A DNA stretch of 56,830 nucleotides from a bacterium (lineage in GTDB: Bacteria > Bacteroidota > Bacteroidia > NS11-12g > UBA9320), in contig JAAEYY010000021.1 of NCBI GenBank assembly GCA_018223105.1, forward strand, positions 1 to 56,830, given 5' to 3'. The notes beneath the pieces are model-generated. The model saw only the letters and a program-made list of their open reading frames with translations, made no database searches and was not told the origin of the DNA. The position numbers and the translations under genes are program-made. This document shows, piece by piece, positions 17,805 through 26,868 of this stretch. Positions within the stretch are counted from its first letter, which is position 1, and every line of letters begins with the position of its first letter.

Positions 17805-20800
17805 TGGTTCCTTTTCTAATATGAACTTCGAGGTCAATTCCGGTGGCGTAAATACTGTAGAAATAGACTCCCTGCTGCACCGGCTCACCATTGAATGTCC
17901 CATCCCAACCGTCCATGCAGTTGTCTGAAGTAAAGAGTACTTCACCCCAGCGATTGAAAACGACAATGGTATATCGATCAATAAAAACACCTCTAGGCTG
18001 AAAAGTCTCATTCAAATTGTCGCCATTCATAGTAAAGGCATTTGGAACAAAAAGCATTGATTCTGCGTTTGAGCACACTATATTGGAATGGCTTTCCCAA
18101 TTCTGGTCTACAGAAACTGCCGTAACTCGATAACAAGATAAGGAGGCACATTCCGCGTCCAATAGTTCGTCTACATATGAGGTATCATTAATATCATTCA
18201 ATGTTGCGATACTCTCAAATTCGGTTTCACTCACCTGGCGTTCAACTTTATAATAACTAATTCCGTCGGTCCAAACAGCGGATCTGTTCCAAGTTAACTT
18301 AGGATATATACTCGAGCTTTGGGTTTGCATTTGAAGGTGGATAGTTCTTGAAGGTGATGACCAGTTACTGGTGCCATCACAGACATCTTTCTGCCTGATT
18401 TGGTAGGTATAGTATTCTTTATCGGTATCTGCAGTGTTCATATGAAGACCGGTTTGATTGAAATTGCCTTTGGTTAACACGCCATTTTGAGACAGCCGTT
18501 CGTATTCAAATCCCTGAAAAGGTAGAAATGGCGTTTTTGCACTGTCTATTGTAATTTCAATCTGCTGATCCAGGTTAACCGAAACATTCTGAATAACAGG
18601 AGGATCTATGGTATAATGCCATATAGGTTTCACTCTTGCCGTATCTGAATTAGAGCGATATCGCGAACCTCTTGCTTCAATTTTGTAGGTTTTATAGACC
18701 GCACAAAATTGGAGACCGGTATCACAATAAGAAAGTCGGGTGCCGGGAACCGAATCAATAAGCATCATCATCCCATTATCTTCTCTATAAATGTAATAGC
18801 TCCTTACGTCCCAACCCTCATAGGCATTCCAATCAATGCATCTTTTCAAGGTATCGGATCTACCATTAGCTCTTACGCTGCAATGCTCAATCAATGAATC
18901 GAGTGATGGCGCTGAACATATACTCGTCATGCCCATTTTTAGGCAAACAGAGCCCAGAGAAGCATCTACCCCGGGAAGTATTAATAAAGTGTCTTTTATG
19001 TCTGTAATCTCAATAGAGGTTCCATTCCGGAAAATGCTGTACGACTCAAAAAATGGACTTTCAGTCTCTTTCCATTCTACTTGTAAGGTGTTATCGGGTA
19101 AAACAGTAACCCGTTTCATCAAATCTTCCTGTGTCGAATTAGGTCCTAAAACCTTTAAAATCTCAGACTTTGATATTGAATCTATACAGCCTGCATCATC
19201 AGCCACCCTGAGCTTCATATCTAAATTCCCTTCTGCTGTTGCAAAAAACTCGAATGGACTTCCCGATCCAATATAGCTTTCATTTAGGAACCAATCCAGA
19301 GCCTGTATCCCGGTATCAGCAGAAGACAAATTTATTCCTCTTACTGTATCGTTTAAACAGAAAGCCGCTTCACTCAATGAAAAATCTGCTTGCAGGTCGT
19401 ATAATTTTACATTCTCAGTTCGCTCATTTGTACACCCAACAGTATCCATCACTGCCAGTGTAACCGAAATTTTATCGAAATCAGTATTGCTTAAAGTAAA
19501 ACTATCTTGACTTGATGTAAAACTTCCAATGGCCCATCCAACAAACTCTATAGGCTCCTCACTCGTGCTGGTATTTTTAAAGTCAACCGGCTTGTTTCTG
19601 CATGGACCGTTTACTTCAAAACTTACATCGGGTAATGCTACCACATGAATACTGTCTTCGGGGTACATAGGGTAGCTACAATCTTGCGAATCTGTAACCA
19701 ACATTATGATGCTGTAGGTCCCCGGAAGAGCATATTCATGGATAATATTACTGCCGGTAAGTACGCTTCCGTCTCCCATATCCCATTCATAACTCTTGGC
19801 ATTTCCATTTACCACATTAAACTCTACAGTGTCGTATAGGCAAAGCTTAGATACCCCGAAGTCTACCTCAACCGGGTCTCCTTCTATACGCACCAATGAA
19901 TCAATAAATACAGAATCTATACAACCCTGGTCATCGGTAACCTTTAAGGATATATTATATCTGCCGGTTAAAGTAAAGATTCTGCTCGGATTAGCTAAGG
20001 CCGAGAAAAACTCACCATCTACATACCACCTTCTTTCTTTTACCGGACCGAGTTTGGAATACGACTTATCTTTAAATTGAACCAATAATGGTGGGCAGGT
20101 ACTTTCAGGGTCTGTGTACGAAAAATCAGCTTGTAAAGCCGGCACCGGAGCTTCAAGTATGAGCATTTGAGTGTTTACACAACCCGATAAGCCTTTCACC
20201 CGCAGGTAAATTGTATCTTTATTCCCGTCGGCCTTTATCACTTGTTGAAATTCGGGCTTCTTGCTGTAGCGGTGTGTGTTATTGTATGATATACCGTAAT
20301 TATCTACAAAGGCACTATCCTCCGGATTTACGTAAAACCTAAAAGTATATAAATACTCATCACAACTGATGATTGAATCTTCTTGCCTTGTTTCAAATCG
20401 AAGACCGGGATAACGGTAATTCACTTGCGAAGTAGAATAGCAACTATCTTCACCTGCTAACAACTGAAAACTAATAATTCCTGTAGAAGGATCTTTCACA
20501 GAATTTATAGTCACCTTAGTTTCGAATTGCGTGGATTCAATAGTATCGCCATCTACAATCCAATATCTAAACCCTCCCGTATCATTCCAAAAACTGTCGT
20601 TCAAGGTATAAGTTTTGGGTAAGCAACCCGGTGATTGGTTGGTTGAGATACTGGTTCTTGGACCGTTTGCCGTAAAAGTTGAATCTAAAACTACTTTACA
20701 ATCCCCGGCATAACCATGAAGTGAGAATCTAACACTTCCGCTTTTTAAGAAGGTATAATCTATTGCATTATTGGGGTTTTTAAACGGGGTTCCGTTAAAT

Positions 20801-22953
20801 CTCCATTGCACAGAATCCAGATTTAATGCAGTGCCGGCAATGCTCAAATCCATGGGTACACATCCGGTGCTGCTGATACTCCATTTTAGTTGAGCGGAAT
20901 CTTTAACAATCATGGTTTGCTTCATCGAATCCATGCATCCTGTCTCCGCATTGGCAGCATACAATGAGAGCTGAGTTTCATCTTCAAAAGAATAGTTAAA
21001 AACAGAATCACTTGTGAGATATACTCCACTCAAGATGTACCAGAATGAATCTGCTCCAACCACTTCACTTACTGTTTTTCGTTGGGCATCTATACACGAA
21101 TCGTAGATTTGACTGAATCTGGCAAATGGCCCTAACACGGTAATTGCAGAATCTACAATGATGGTATCGTGGCAGCCGTAATGCGCAGCAGAATGAAAAA
21201 TAGCGAGATCTGAGGGATACTCTTTTAGAGCAAACTCAGGATCGCGTGCCAGGCTAGTAGCAGCGCCAACCTGCCAAAACCAGCTATTTGGTCTTACATC
21301 TCCATAGTAAATATGCTCATACAAAATATCCTCTCCGTTACAGACTGTATCTTTATCCCAATCAATATCGATATCAGGGCGTATGCCCGCTCCCACGGAG
21401 CGTATTGATGAGGATTTACACCCGAGCTCATCGGTAACCTCTAGTTCAATGTAATAATATCCGGTATCGGTGTAGCTGAACTTGGGCGGGTTCTCGCCAA
21501 TAAAACTATCGCTGGTTTGCCCATCGTACCGCCACACATATGAAACCACATCATACATGCCTTTATACTTAAAAGTTTGGAGAAAATCGTAAGGTGCGCA
21601 TGCACCTGTATCCTCTCCTAAAAAAACCTCCGGGAAAGCAACTTGCACCGTATCTGTGTAAGTAACCTCACAGCCATTGCGGTCTCTTTGGTAAAGGTGG
21701 AAAACATGGGGACCTTCAGAATCTACGAAAACGCTTCCGGATGGGTTCTTTGATGTTCTATTCCCTAAAATATCCCAGGAAAATGAATCGAGTCCGCTGC
21801 TGTCCATCTCGTAATCGAGCCATTGACCAAAGGAACAAATCAAACTATCACCGAGAACCATTCTATTCTCCGGCAATGCAAAAACCTCAATAAATTTTGT
21901 GAGGGTGTCATAACAATCTTTATTGTTTACCTCGAGTCGAACTTTATGTATTCCGGGCCCGAGATTGGCCGTCACTTCCTTACCACTTTTAAAATTTGAA
22001 CCCGGTATTCTCCAGTTGTAAGCTGTAGCCGTAGTTAATTTAGGCTGTATATTTTCTATGAAAGTAACTTCATTATTTACGCACTTTTCACCTTCCGGAA
22101 TAATAAAATCTATACTTAAATCTCGTAACTCAATCTCTCCTTTAACTGTAAGTGTATCTGAACAACCAAAAGCATTAGTAACAGCCAAGCTCACATCGTA
22201 CTTTCCAAAAGTACTATAGGTGTAGGTCGCGTGATAAGTGGATGCCGTACCGCTTCCATCACCAAAATCCCAAGAATACGTATCACCGAAGTTCTTAAAA
22301 GTAGTATTGGTGAAATCTACTTTTATTGGAGCCTTACAATGCCTGGTTGCCGGGAATGTAAATTCCGCTTCAGGCTTGGGCCTTACCGTTATGTAATCAA
22401 AGTAAGTAGTGTCTGAGGTACAACCATTGCTATCTTCTGCAAGAAGTGTTACAGCATACTTTCCTTCAGTTAGATATTGATGACTAGGGTTCTCTGAAAT
22501 TGATGTTACACCATCACCGAAATCCCATGACCAATTTTTTATGCCTGTATCACCGGCTACGGTAGTATTGGTAAAATCAATTATATCGAGTTCGCAGCAA
22601 GTTCGAGCTGCCGTGAATTTAACAACAGGATTCTTATAAATTTTTATTTTCTGCGAATGTGTTGATGAATTTCCCGAAGCATCTTTAGCTGTTAGGGTAA
22701 CATCATAAATTCCGGCTTTGGTGTATATAACAGAAGGACTTGTTAATACTGAAGTTTTCCCATTACCAAAATCCCAACTGAATGAAACTGCAACTCCAAT
22801 GGTATTATTTGTAAATCGAACAGTAGTCGGGTTACATCCACTGCTTACGGAAGGGGTAAAGTTTGCTGTAACTTGAGAAAATAGCGGCAAGGCCAAAAAG
22901 ACCGCTAACACGCTAGCCCAAAAACGCGAAACTTTGATTGGATTGGCCACCAT
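17788..22953 (-). CDS. Giant PKD-repeat protein with gliding-type C-terminal domain
   Basis: A 1721-residue exported protein. The signal peptide runs to about residue 27 (ending PLFSQ). At least four clear PKD domains lie in the first 300 residues (repeated WDFGDG or WDFGNG), and more degenerate PKD-like units fill the protein to about 1250. A fibronectin-like region follows. The C-terminus (about 1630-1721) is the gliding-motility CHU_C type: FVPNAFTMNGDN, VFNRWGEVLF, GWDGTFNG, GVYFYSI. Such proteins are type IX secretion substrates, often SprB-like adhesins exported with PorP/SprF helpers. An ECF-type promoter lies directly upstream. The function is probably cell-surface adhesion. Confidence 0.88.
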   Translation of the reverse strand: MVANPIKVSRFWASVLAVFLALPLFSQVTANFTPSVSSGCNPTTVRFTNNTIGVAVSFSWDFGNGKTSVLTSPSVIYTKAGIYDVTLTAKDASGNSSTHSQKIKIYKNPVVKFTAARTCCELDIIDFTNTTVAGDTGIKNWSWDFGDGVTSISENPSHQYLTEGKYAVTLLAEDSNGCTSDTTYFDYITVRPKPEAEFTFPATRHCKAPIKVDFTNTTFKNFGDTYSWDFGDGSGTASTYHATYTYSTFGKYDVSLAVTNAFGCSDTLTVKGEIELRDLSIDFIIPEGEKCVNNEVTFIENIQPKLTTATAYNWRIPGSNFKSGKEVTANLGPGIHKVRLEVNNKDCYDTLTKFIEVFALPENRMVLGDSLICSFGQWLDYEMDSSGLDSFSWDILGNRTSKNPSGSVFVDSEGPHVFHLYQRDRNGCEVTYTDTVQVAFPEVFLGEDTGACAPYDFLQTFKYKGMYDVVSYVWRYDGQTSDSFIGENPPKFSYTDTGYYYIELEVTDELGCKSSSIRSVGAGIRPDIDIDWDKDTVCNGEDILYEHIYYGDVRPNSWFWQVGAATSLARDPEFALKEYPSDLAIFHSAAHYGCHDTIIVDSAITVLGPFARFSQIYDSCIDAQRKTVSEVVGADSFWYILSGVYLTSDSVFNYSFEDETQLSLYAANAETGCMDSMKQTMIVKDSAQLKWSISSTGCVPMDLSIAGTALNLDSVQWRFNGTPFKNPNNAIDYTFLKSGSVRFSLHGYAGDCKVVLDSTFTANGPRTSISTNQSPGCLPKTYTLNDSFWNDTGGFRYWIVDGDTIESTQFETKVTINSVKDPSTGIISFQLLAGEDSCYSTSQVNYRYPGLRFETRQEDSIISCDEYLYTFRFYVNPEDSAFVDNYGISYNNTHRYSKKPEFQQVIKADGNKDTIYLRVKGLSGCVNTQMLILEAPVPALQADFSYTDPESTCPPLLVQFKDKSYSKLGPVKERRWYVDGEFFSALANPSRIFTLTGRYNISLKVTDDQGCIDSVFIDSLVRIEGDPVEVDFGVSKLCLYDTVEFNVVNGNAKSYEWDMGDGSVLTGSNIIHEYALPGTYSIIMLVTDSQDCSYPMYPEDSIHVVALPDVSFEVNGPCRNKPVDFKNTSTSEEPIEFVGWAIGSFTSSQDSFTLSNTDFDKISVTLAVMDTVGCTNERTENVKLYDLQADFSLSEAAFCLNDTVRGINLSSADTGIQALDWFLNESYIGSGSPFEFFATAEGNLDMKLRVADDAGCIDSISKSEILKVLGPNSTQEDLMKRVTVLPDNTLQVEWKETESPFFESYSIFRNGTSIEITDIKDTLLILPGVDASLGSVCLKMGMTSICSAPSLDSLIEHCSVRANGRSDTLKRCIDWNAYEGWDVRSYYIYREDNGMMMLIDSVPGTRLSYCDTGLQFCAVYKTYKIEARGSRYRSNSDTARVKPIWHYTIDPPVIQNVSVNLDQQIEITIDSAKTPFLPFQGFEYERLSQNGVLTKGNFNQTGLHMNTADTDKEYYTYQIRQKDVCDGTSNWSSPSRTIHLQMQTQSSSIYPKLTWNRSAVWTDGISYYKVERQVSETEFESIATLNDINDTSYVDELLDAECASLSCYRVTAVSVDQNWESHSNIVCSNAESMLFVPNAFTMNGDNLNETFQPRGVFIDRYTIVVFNRWGEVLFTSDNCMDGWDGTFNGEPVQQGVYFYSIYATGIDLEVHIRKGTITLLR

Positions 22954-22959
22954 AGGAAA

Positions 22960-22985
22960 GACGATCTACAGCTTGAAAAGTTGCA
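22960..22985 (-). promoter_or_regulatory. Predicted ECF-sigma promoter of the giant PKD gene
   Basis: On the minus strand TGCAAC (22985-22980), 16 bases, then CGTC (22963-22960), followed six bases later by the ATG. AAC in the -35 and CGTC in the -10 are the classic ECF-sigma boxes. The same layout precedes the ECF sigma gene and the six-PKD gene in this window. Confidence 0.55.
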
Positions 22986-22999
22986 AGATCTTCACTCTC

Positions 23000-23024
23000 A
23001 AAAATAAGGCTTTAAGGCCTATAT
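23000..23024 (-). terminator. Probable terminator of acs
   Basis: On the minus strand ATATAGGC, six bases and GCCTTAT pair in a 7-bp stem with one bulged T, running into a T-run. It lies 40 bases after the acs stop and just before the promoter of the giant PKD gene. Confidence 0.45.
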
Positions 23025-23063
23025 AAATGTCACATTAACCTCAGGCCAAGGAAAAATTCAGGC

Positions 23064-24956
23064 TTACAAGGCGGCTTTTTGAATTTCTTCAACTACTTCC
23101 GGATTTAATAAGGTAGAAATATCGCCAAAATTGTCTCGTTCACCGGAGGCGATTTTTCTCAGAATTCTTCGCATAATTTTACCGCTTCTAGTTTTGGGTA
23201 AACCATTGACTATCTGGATCTTTTCCGGCTTAGCAATAGGCCCTACCGTTGATGAAACTAAGTCGAGTAACTCTTGTTCCAGATTAGAAGTATCAGCTCC
23301 ATCAATACAATTCACAAATGCATAAATGCTATTTCCTTTAATGGGATGAGGATAACCAACAACAGCCGATTCTGCTACTGCATCATGTTCATCAATGGCA
23401 TTTTCAATTTCAGCAGTACCTAAATTATGACCGCTTACTATAACGATATCATCTACTCGACCCGTAATTCTATAGTTTCCATCCGCGTCTCGCTTAGCGC
23501 CATCACCGGTAAAGTAATTCCCCGGAAAAGCAGAGTAATAGGTATCTTTAAACCTTTTATGATCTCCGTAAATAGTTCTGGCCATACCCGGCCATGGGTG
23601 CTTTATACAGAGTCTGCCTTCGGCTTCAATATCCCTTAGCTCATTTCCGTTTTCGTCCATCAAACAAGGCTGAATTCCCGGAAGAGGTAAAGTTGCATAC
23701 GTTGGGATTAGAGGTGTGATACCCGCCAAAGGAGAAATCATAATACCACCGGTTTCTGTTTGCCACCAAGTATCAACTACCGGTACTTTTTCTTTACCAA
23801 TTTCTTTATGATACCATTCCCAGGCTTCGTGATTTATAGGTTCACCTACCGTTCCCAGAGCCTTCAATGAGCTTAAATCACTCCGATTTACAAAGCTAAT
23901 ATCACAAGCTGCCAATGCTCTTATCGCCGTAGGCGCTGTATAGAAAATATTGACCTTGTGTTTCTCCACCACATCCCAGAACCTGCCTACATCGGGGTAA
24001 GAGGGCACTCCTTCAAACATAATGGTAGTAGCTCCGGCGCTCAGCGGACCGTAAATAATATAACTGTGACCTGTTATCCAGCCTATATCTGCGGTACACC
24101 AGTATACATCTCCTTCCTCATATTGAAACACAGATCTAAAGCTAAAATTGGCATAAACCATATACCCACCACAGGTGTGGACCATTCCTTTAGGTTTACC
24201 TGTTGAGCCGGAAGTATAAAGAATGAAAAGTAAGTCTTCCGCATCCATCACCTCAGCTTCGCAGTCTGCAGACTGATTGGGTTGAAGATCGTGCCACCAA
24301 AGATCGCGTTCAGCATTCATATTCACTGCTGACCCGGTTCGTTTTAACACGACCACCTTCTCTACGCAATCACATTGCTTAAGAGCGTCATCACAAATTT
24401 CTTTAAGAGGTGTTGTTTTAGCTCCTCTGAAACCTCCGTCGGCAGTTAACACCCACTTGCAACTTGCGTCATTTATTCTATCTGCAAGCGATTGAGCACT
24501 AAAACCGGCAAAAACTACAGAGTGCACTGCCCCAATTCTTGCACAAGCTAAGACAGAATAAGCTAACTCGGGAACCATGGGCATATACAAACAAACACGG
24601 TCTCCTTTTTTCACACCCAGTGATTTGAGCATGTTTGCTGTTTTATTCATCTCCTCATAAAGCTTTTTATAGCTGATATGAAGAGCGCCTTCACCCGGTT
24701 CATTAGGTTCCCAAATGATAGCAGTCTTATTTGCATGATCTCTAAGATGTCGATCTATGCAGTTTTCTGTAATATTGAGTTTTGCATCCTTAAACCAAGA
24801 AATTCTCGGTTCGTGAAGATCGCAATCCATTACCTCAGACCAATCTTCCTTCCACTCGAAATTTGCTCGTGCAAAATCTCCCCAAAATAATTCAGGGTCT
24901 TCTACACTCTTTAAATATTCTTTTCTGTATGCATCAAAATTCTTAGGTATCGCCAT
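23064..24956 (-). CDS. acs: Acetyl-CoA synthetase (AMP-forming)
   Basis: Activates acetate to acetyl-CoA using ATP, by way of acetyl-AMP. The 630-residue protein has the family order: N-terminal ACAS_N, the P-loop-like YTSGSTGKPKGMVH, DTWWQTETGG, YFTGDGAKRD, and the C-terminal PKTRSGKIMRR. The Lys in the last motif is the one regulated by acetylation in relatives. Length is normal. It lies 21 bases after the thioredoxin gene on the same strand and is probably co-transcribed with it. Confidence 0.97.
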   Translation of the reverse strand: MAIPKNFDAYRKEYLKSVEDPELFWGDFARANFEWKEDWSEVMDCDLHEPRISWFKDAKLNITENCIDRHLRDHANKTAIIWEPNEPGEGALHISYKKLYEEMNKTANMLKSLGVKKGDRVCLYMPMVPELAYSVLACARIGAVHSVVFAGFSAQSLADRINDASCKWVLTADGGFRGAKTTPLKEICDDALKQCDCVEKVVVLKRTGSAVNMNAERDLWWHDLQPNQSADCEAEVMDAEDLLFILYTSGSTGKPKGMVHTCGGYMVYANFSFRSVFQYEEGDVYWCTADIGWITGHSYIIYGPLSAGATTIMFEGVPSYPDVGRFWDVVEKHKVNIFYTAPTAIRALAACDISFVNRSDLSSLKALGTVGEPINHEAWEWYHKEIGKEKVPVVDTWWQTETGGIMISPLAGITPLIPTYATLPLPGIQPCLMDENGNELRDIEAEGRLCIKHPWPGMARTIYGDHKRFKDTYYSAFPGNYFTGDGAKRDADGNYRITGRVDDIVIVSGHNLGTAEIENAIDEHDAVAESAVVGYPHPIKGNSIYAFVNCIDGADTSNLEQELLDLVSSTVGPIAKPEKIQIVNGLPKTRSGKIMRRILRKIASGERDNFGDISTLLNPEVVEEIQKAAL

Positions 24957-24977
24957 AATCAGCGACTAAATTACAGA

Positions 24978-25277
24978 TTAAGCTGTAAATCCCTGAATTC
25001 TGGCTACCAATTCTGAAGATTGAATTACTCCGCTTTGTCTCCAAAGCATCTTGCCTCCTTTAAAAATCATGAGTGTAGGCACCCCTTGAACATGATATGC
25101 TTCTGCTAATTTCGGGTTGCGATCAACATCAATTTTTAGCACTTTAACATCTGATCCCAACTCGCCTTTCACTTGCTCTAGTATAGGTGCCATCATTTTA
25201 CATGGACCACACCACTCTGCACTGAAATCTACAAGAACAGGTACATCACCGGATACTATGTCTTTAAAATTTGCCAT
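24978..25277 (-). CDS. trxA: Thioredoxin
   Basis: A 99-residue thioredoxin with the redox site WCGPCK (Cys23, Cys26) and the cis-proline loop GVPTLMIF. It is cytoplasmic and reduces protein disulfides. It lacks the first beta strand and helix of E. coli TrxA, as usual for short Bacteroidota forms. A TCAATTTG box (25305-25312, minus strand) is one mismatch from the -7 consensus. It is followed by acs on the same strand. Confidence 0.93.
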   Translation of the reverse strand: MANFKDIVSGDVPVLVDFSAEWCGPCKMMAPILEQVKGELGSDVKVLKIDVDRNPKLAEAYHVQGVPTLMIFKGGKMLWRQSGVIQSSELVARIQGFTA

Positions 25278-25333
25278 CTAGTTTATTATCTTCAATTCTT
25301 TTACCAAATTGAAAAACTGACAATTCGACTGGA

Positions 25334-25636
25334 TTAGAGTCGGTCTACTGAGGCCCAGCTACCACCGTTGTATGCCTCAATTCCTTGATTCCTCAAGATC
25401 TTTGCCGCTGTTCCACTTCGCATTCCGCTGGCACAACATGTAATAACCGGCTTATTCCAAGATTGAATTTGATTCACCTTACCGCTAATTTTATCTAGAG
25501 GAATATTCTTCGATCCTTTTACATGTCCGGATTGAAATTCTCCTGCAGTTCTAACATCCACTATCACTGCGCCTTGTTCTAGAACAGCACTAAGGTCTGT
25601 TCCTCCACCAAATAATTTTTTCAATTGATTTATCAT
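25334..25636 (-). CDS. Single-domain rhodanese-like protein
   Basis: A 100-residue rhodanese domain: VIVDVRTAGEFQSGHVKGS near the start and the active-site loop CASGMRS with Cys68. It would carry a persulfide and transfer sulfur, or act in redox metabolism. It sits upstream of thioredoxin on the same strand (56-base gap), which fits a thiol-related role, but each may have its own promoter. No signal peptide is visible, so it is probably cytoplasmic. Confidence 0.9.
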   Translation of the reverse strand: MINQLKKLFGGGTDLSAVLEQGAVIVDVRTAGEFQSGHVKGSKNIPLDKISGKVNQIQSWNKPVITCCASGMRSGTAAKILRNQGIEAYNGGSWASVDRL

Positions 25637-25722
25637 ACCGCAAATTTGAACTCGGAAATTTGAACTTGAAGTAACTTAAGTTACACGACACTGCGAATGA
25701 ATTAATTTCTGATTTTTGCAGC

Positions 25723-26175
25723 GTGAATCTACCCGTTAAATCTGAAGTTTTAAAAACTCTTGCTGAAAGTCTGGAAGAGCGGAAAAAAGAGGTGTTGAGG
25801 CAAATCAAAACCGTACAGGAGAGTATAAATTCTGATGAAAAAAGCAGTGCGGGGGATAAGTATGAGACCAGCAGAGCTATGGGACAAATTGAAATAGATC
25901 AACTAAGGACTCAACTCTCACAAATTAATAATCAAGAAGCCCAACTGAGCACTATTTATGATGTTAAGCACGACACCATAAGGAACGGATCATTAATTCA
26001 ACTCAAGGATAAAATCATCTTTATCAGCATTGCCTTTGGTAAGTTCCCGGTGGGTGAAGATTCAATTATAGCGATTTCAGCTGCCTCTCCCATTGGACAA
26101 GCATTACTGGATCATAAAAAAGGAGAAACGTTGACATTCAACGGCAAGCCTATCTTCATTATTGAAGTTTATTAG
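25723..26175 (+). CDS. GreA/GreB-like transcript cleavage factor homologue
   Basis: A 150-residue protein that looks like a short Gre factor. The N-terminal coiled coil (about 1-80) holds AGDKYETSRAM at the place of the GreA tip motif GDLSENAEY, keeping one Asp and one Glu. The C-terminal domain has SPIGQALLDHKKGETLTF, the GreA C-terminal signature. It may bind the RNA polymerase secondary channel, but this is not shown for the group. Related proteins are often mislabelled 3-oxoacyl-ACP synthase. It starts with GTG, five bases after a GATTTTTG -7-like box, so the mRNA may be leaderless. Confidence 0.7.
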   Translation: MNLPVKSEVLKTLAESLEERKKEVLRQIKTVQESINSDEKSSAGDKYETSRAMGQIEIDQLRTQLSQINNQEAQLSTIYDVKHDTIRNGSLIQLKDKIIFISIAFGKFPVGEDSIIAISAASPIGQALLDHKKGETLTFNGKPIFIIEVY

Positions 26176-26196
26176 CATCGTTTCATTATGCAAACA

Positions 26197-26245
26197 TTTG
26201 GCAAATCCGAAGCCTTTGCATATATTTGGTAAAATGTTATATTTG
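26197..26245 (+). promoter_or_regulatory. Tandem consensus promoters of the paa operon
   Basis: Two overlapping promoters fit the Bacteroidota consensus. One is TTTG (26215-26218), 19 bases, TATATTTG (26238-26245), a perfect match. The other is TTTG (26197-26200), 20 bases, TATATTTG (26221-26228). They are 17 bases apart. The downstream one would start transcription inside the palindrome at 26247. Confidence 0.7.
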
Positions 26246-26246
26246 C

Positions 26247-26260
26247 CTAACGATCGTTAG
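26247..26260. promoter_or_regulatory. TetR/PaaR operator palindrome
   Basis: CTAACGATCGTTAG is a perfect 14-bp palindrome two bases before the regulator's ATG and directly after the -7 box. It fits the pattern CNAACGNNCGTTNG that I recall for Thermus PaaR. It would let the TetR protein repress its own operon. Confidence 0.75.
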
Positions 26261-26262
26261 TT

Positions 26263-26859
26263 ATGTTGCAATCCACTGAACGAAAACGAGAAATACTAGC
26301 AACTTCACAGCAGTTGTTTAAGGATCATGGATATGCCAGCACCTCTGTGCGAGACATTGCCAAAGCTTTAAATATCGAAGCTGCAAGTTTGTATAGTCAT
26401 ATCGAGTCTAAAGAAGATATTCTGAAGATTACTTGTTTTGAATTAGCTGAAAAGTTTGAATCTGCCATTAAAGAAGTGAATGACATTTACTTCAATGCAG
26501 AAGAAAAATTGAGAATGGCCATCAAGTTTCATGTTGAGATATTAACTCATAATCTCAATGCAGCTGTGGTTTTCATTCGTGAGTGGAGGCATTTAAGCGA
26601 TGAGTCGAAAAAGGAATTTATAGAGAAGCGAAACGCCTATGAAGAAGGCATTCGAGAGATCATTCAAACCGGAATCGACGAGGGAACATTTAACGAAATT
26701 GATAAAAGATTCGCTGCCTTAACTGTGTTATCCAGCGTAAACTGGATTGTTGAATGGTACAAAGAAGGCGGAAGATTGAGTCCTGAAGAAGTCGCAAACA
26801 ATTTAAGTGATTTCATACTAACCGGATTAAAAGCAAGTAACCCAACCCAACTATTTTAA
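26263..26859 (+). CDS. TetR-family regulator of phenylacetate degradation
   Basis: A 198-residue TetR repressor. The HTH (about 10-55) holds HGYASTSVRDIAKALN and AASLYSHIESKEDIL. The C-terminal ligand domain (about 75-195) is helical, with FIREWRHL and NWIVEWYKEGG. It is the first gene of the paa cluster, nine bases before paaA, and has a perfect palindrome over its own start. By analogy with PaaR the inducer is probably phenylacetyl-CoA, but this is inferred from context. Confidence 0.85.
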   Translation: MLQSTERKREILATSQQLFKDHGYASTSVRDIAKALNIEAASLYSHIESKEDILKITCFELAEKFESAIKEVNDIYFNAEEKLRMAIKFHVEILTHNLNAAVVFIREWRHLSDESKKEFIEKRNAYEEGIREIIQTGIDEGTFNEIDKRFAALTVLSSVNWIVEWYKEGGRLSPEEVANNLSDFILTGLKASNPTQLF

Positions 26860-26868
26860 AAAAACATT

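Noticed and set aside
18836..19276. Open frame of 146 codons antisense to the giant PKD gene
   Set aside because: The minus-strand frame shows clear PKD and fibronectin-like features; the plus frame has no start context or domain.
24972..24989. TTACAG-N6-CTGTAA dyad between thioredoxin and acs as a terminator
   Set aside because: The stem is AT-rich and only 6 bp, it overlaps the thioredoxin stop codon, and no T-run of useful length follows.
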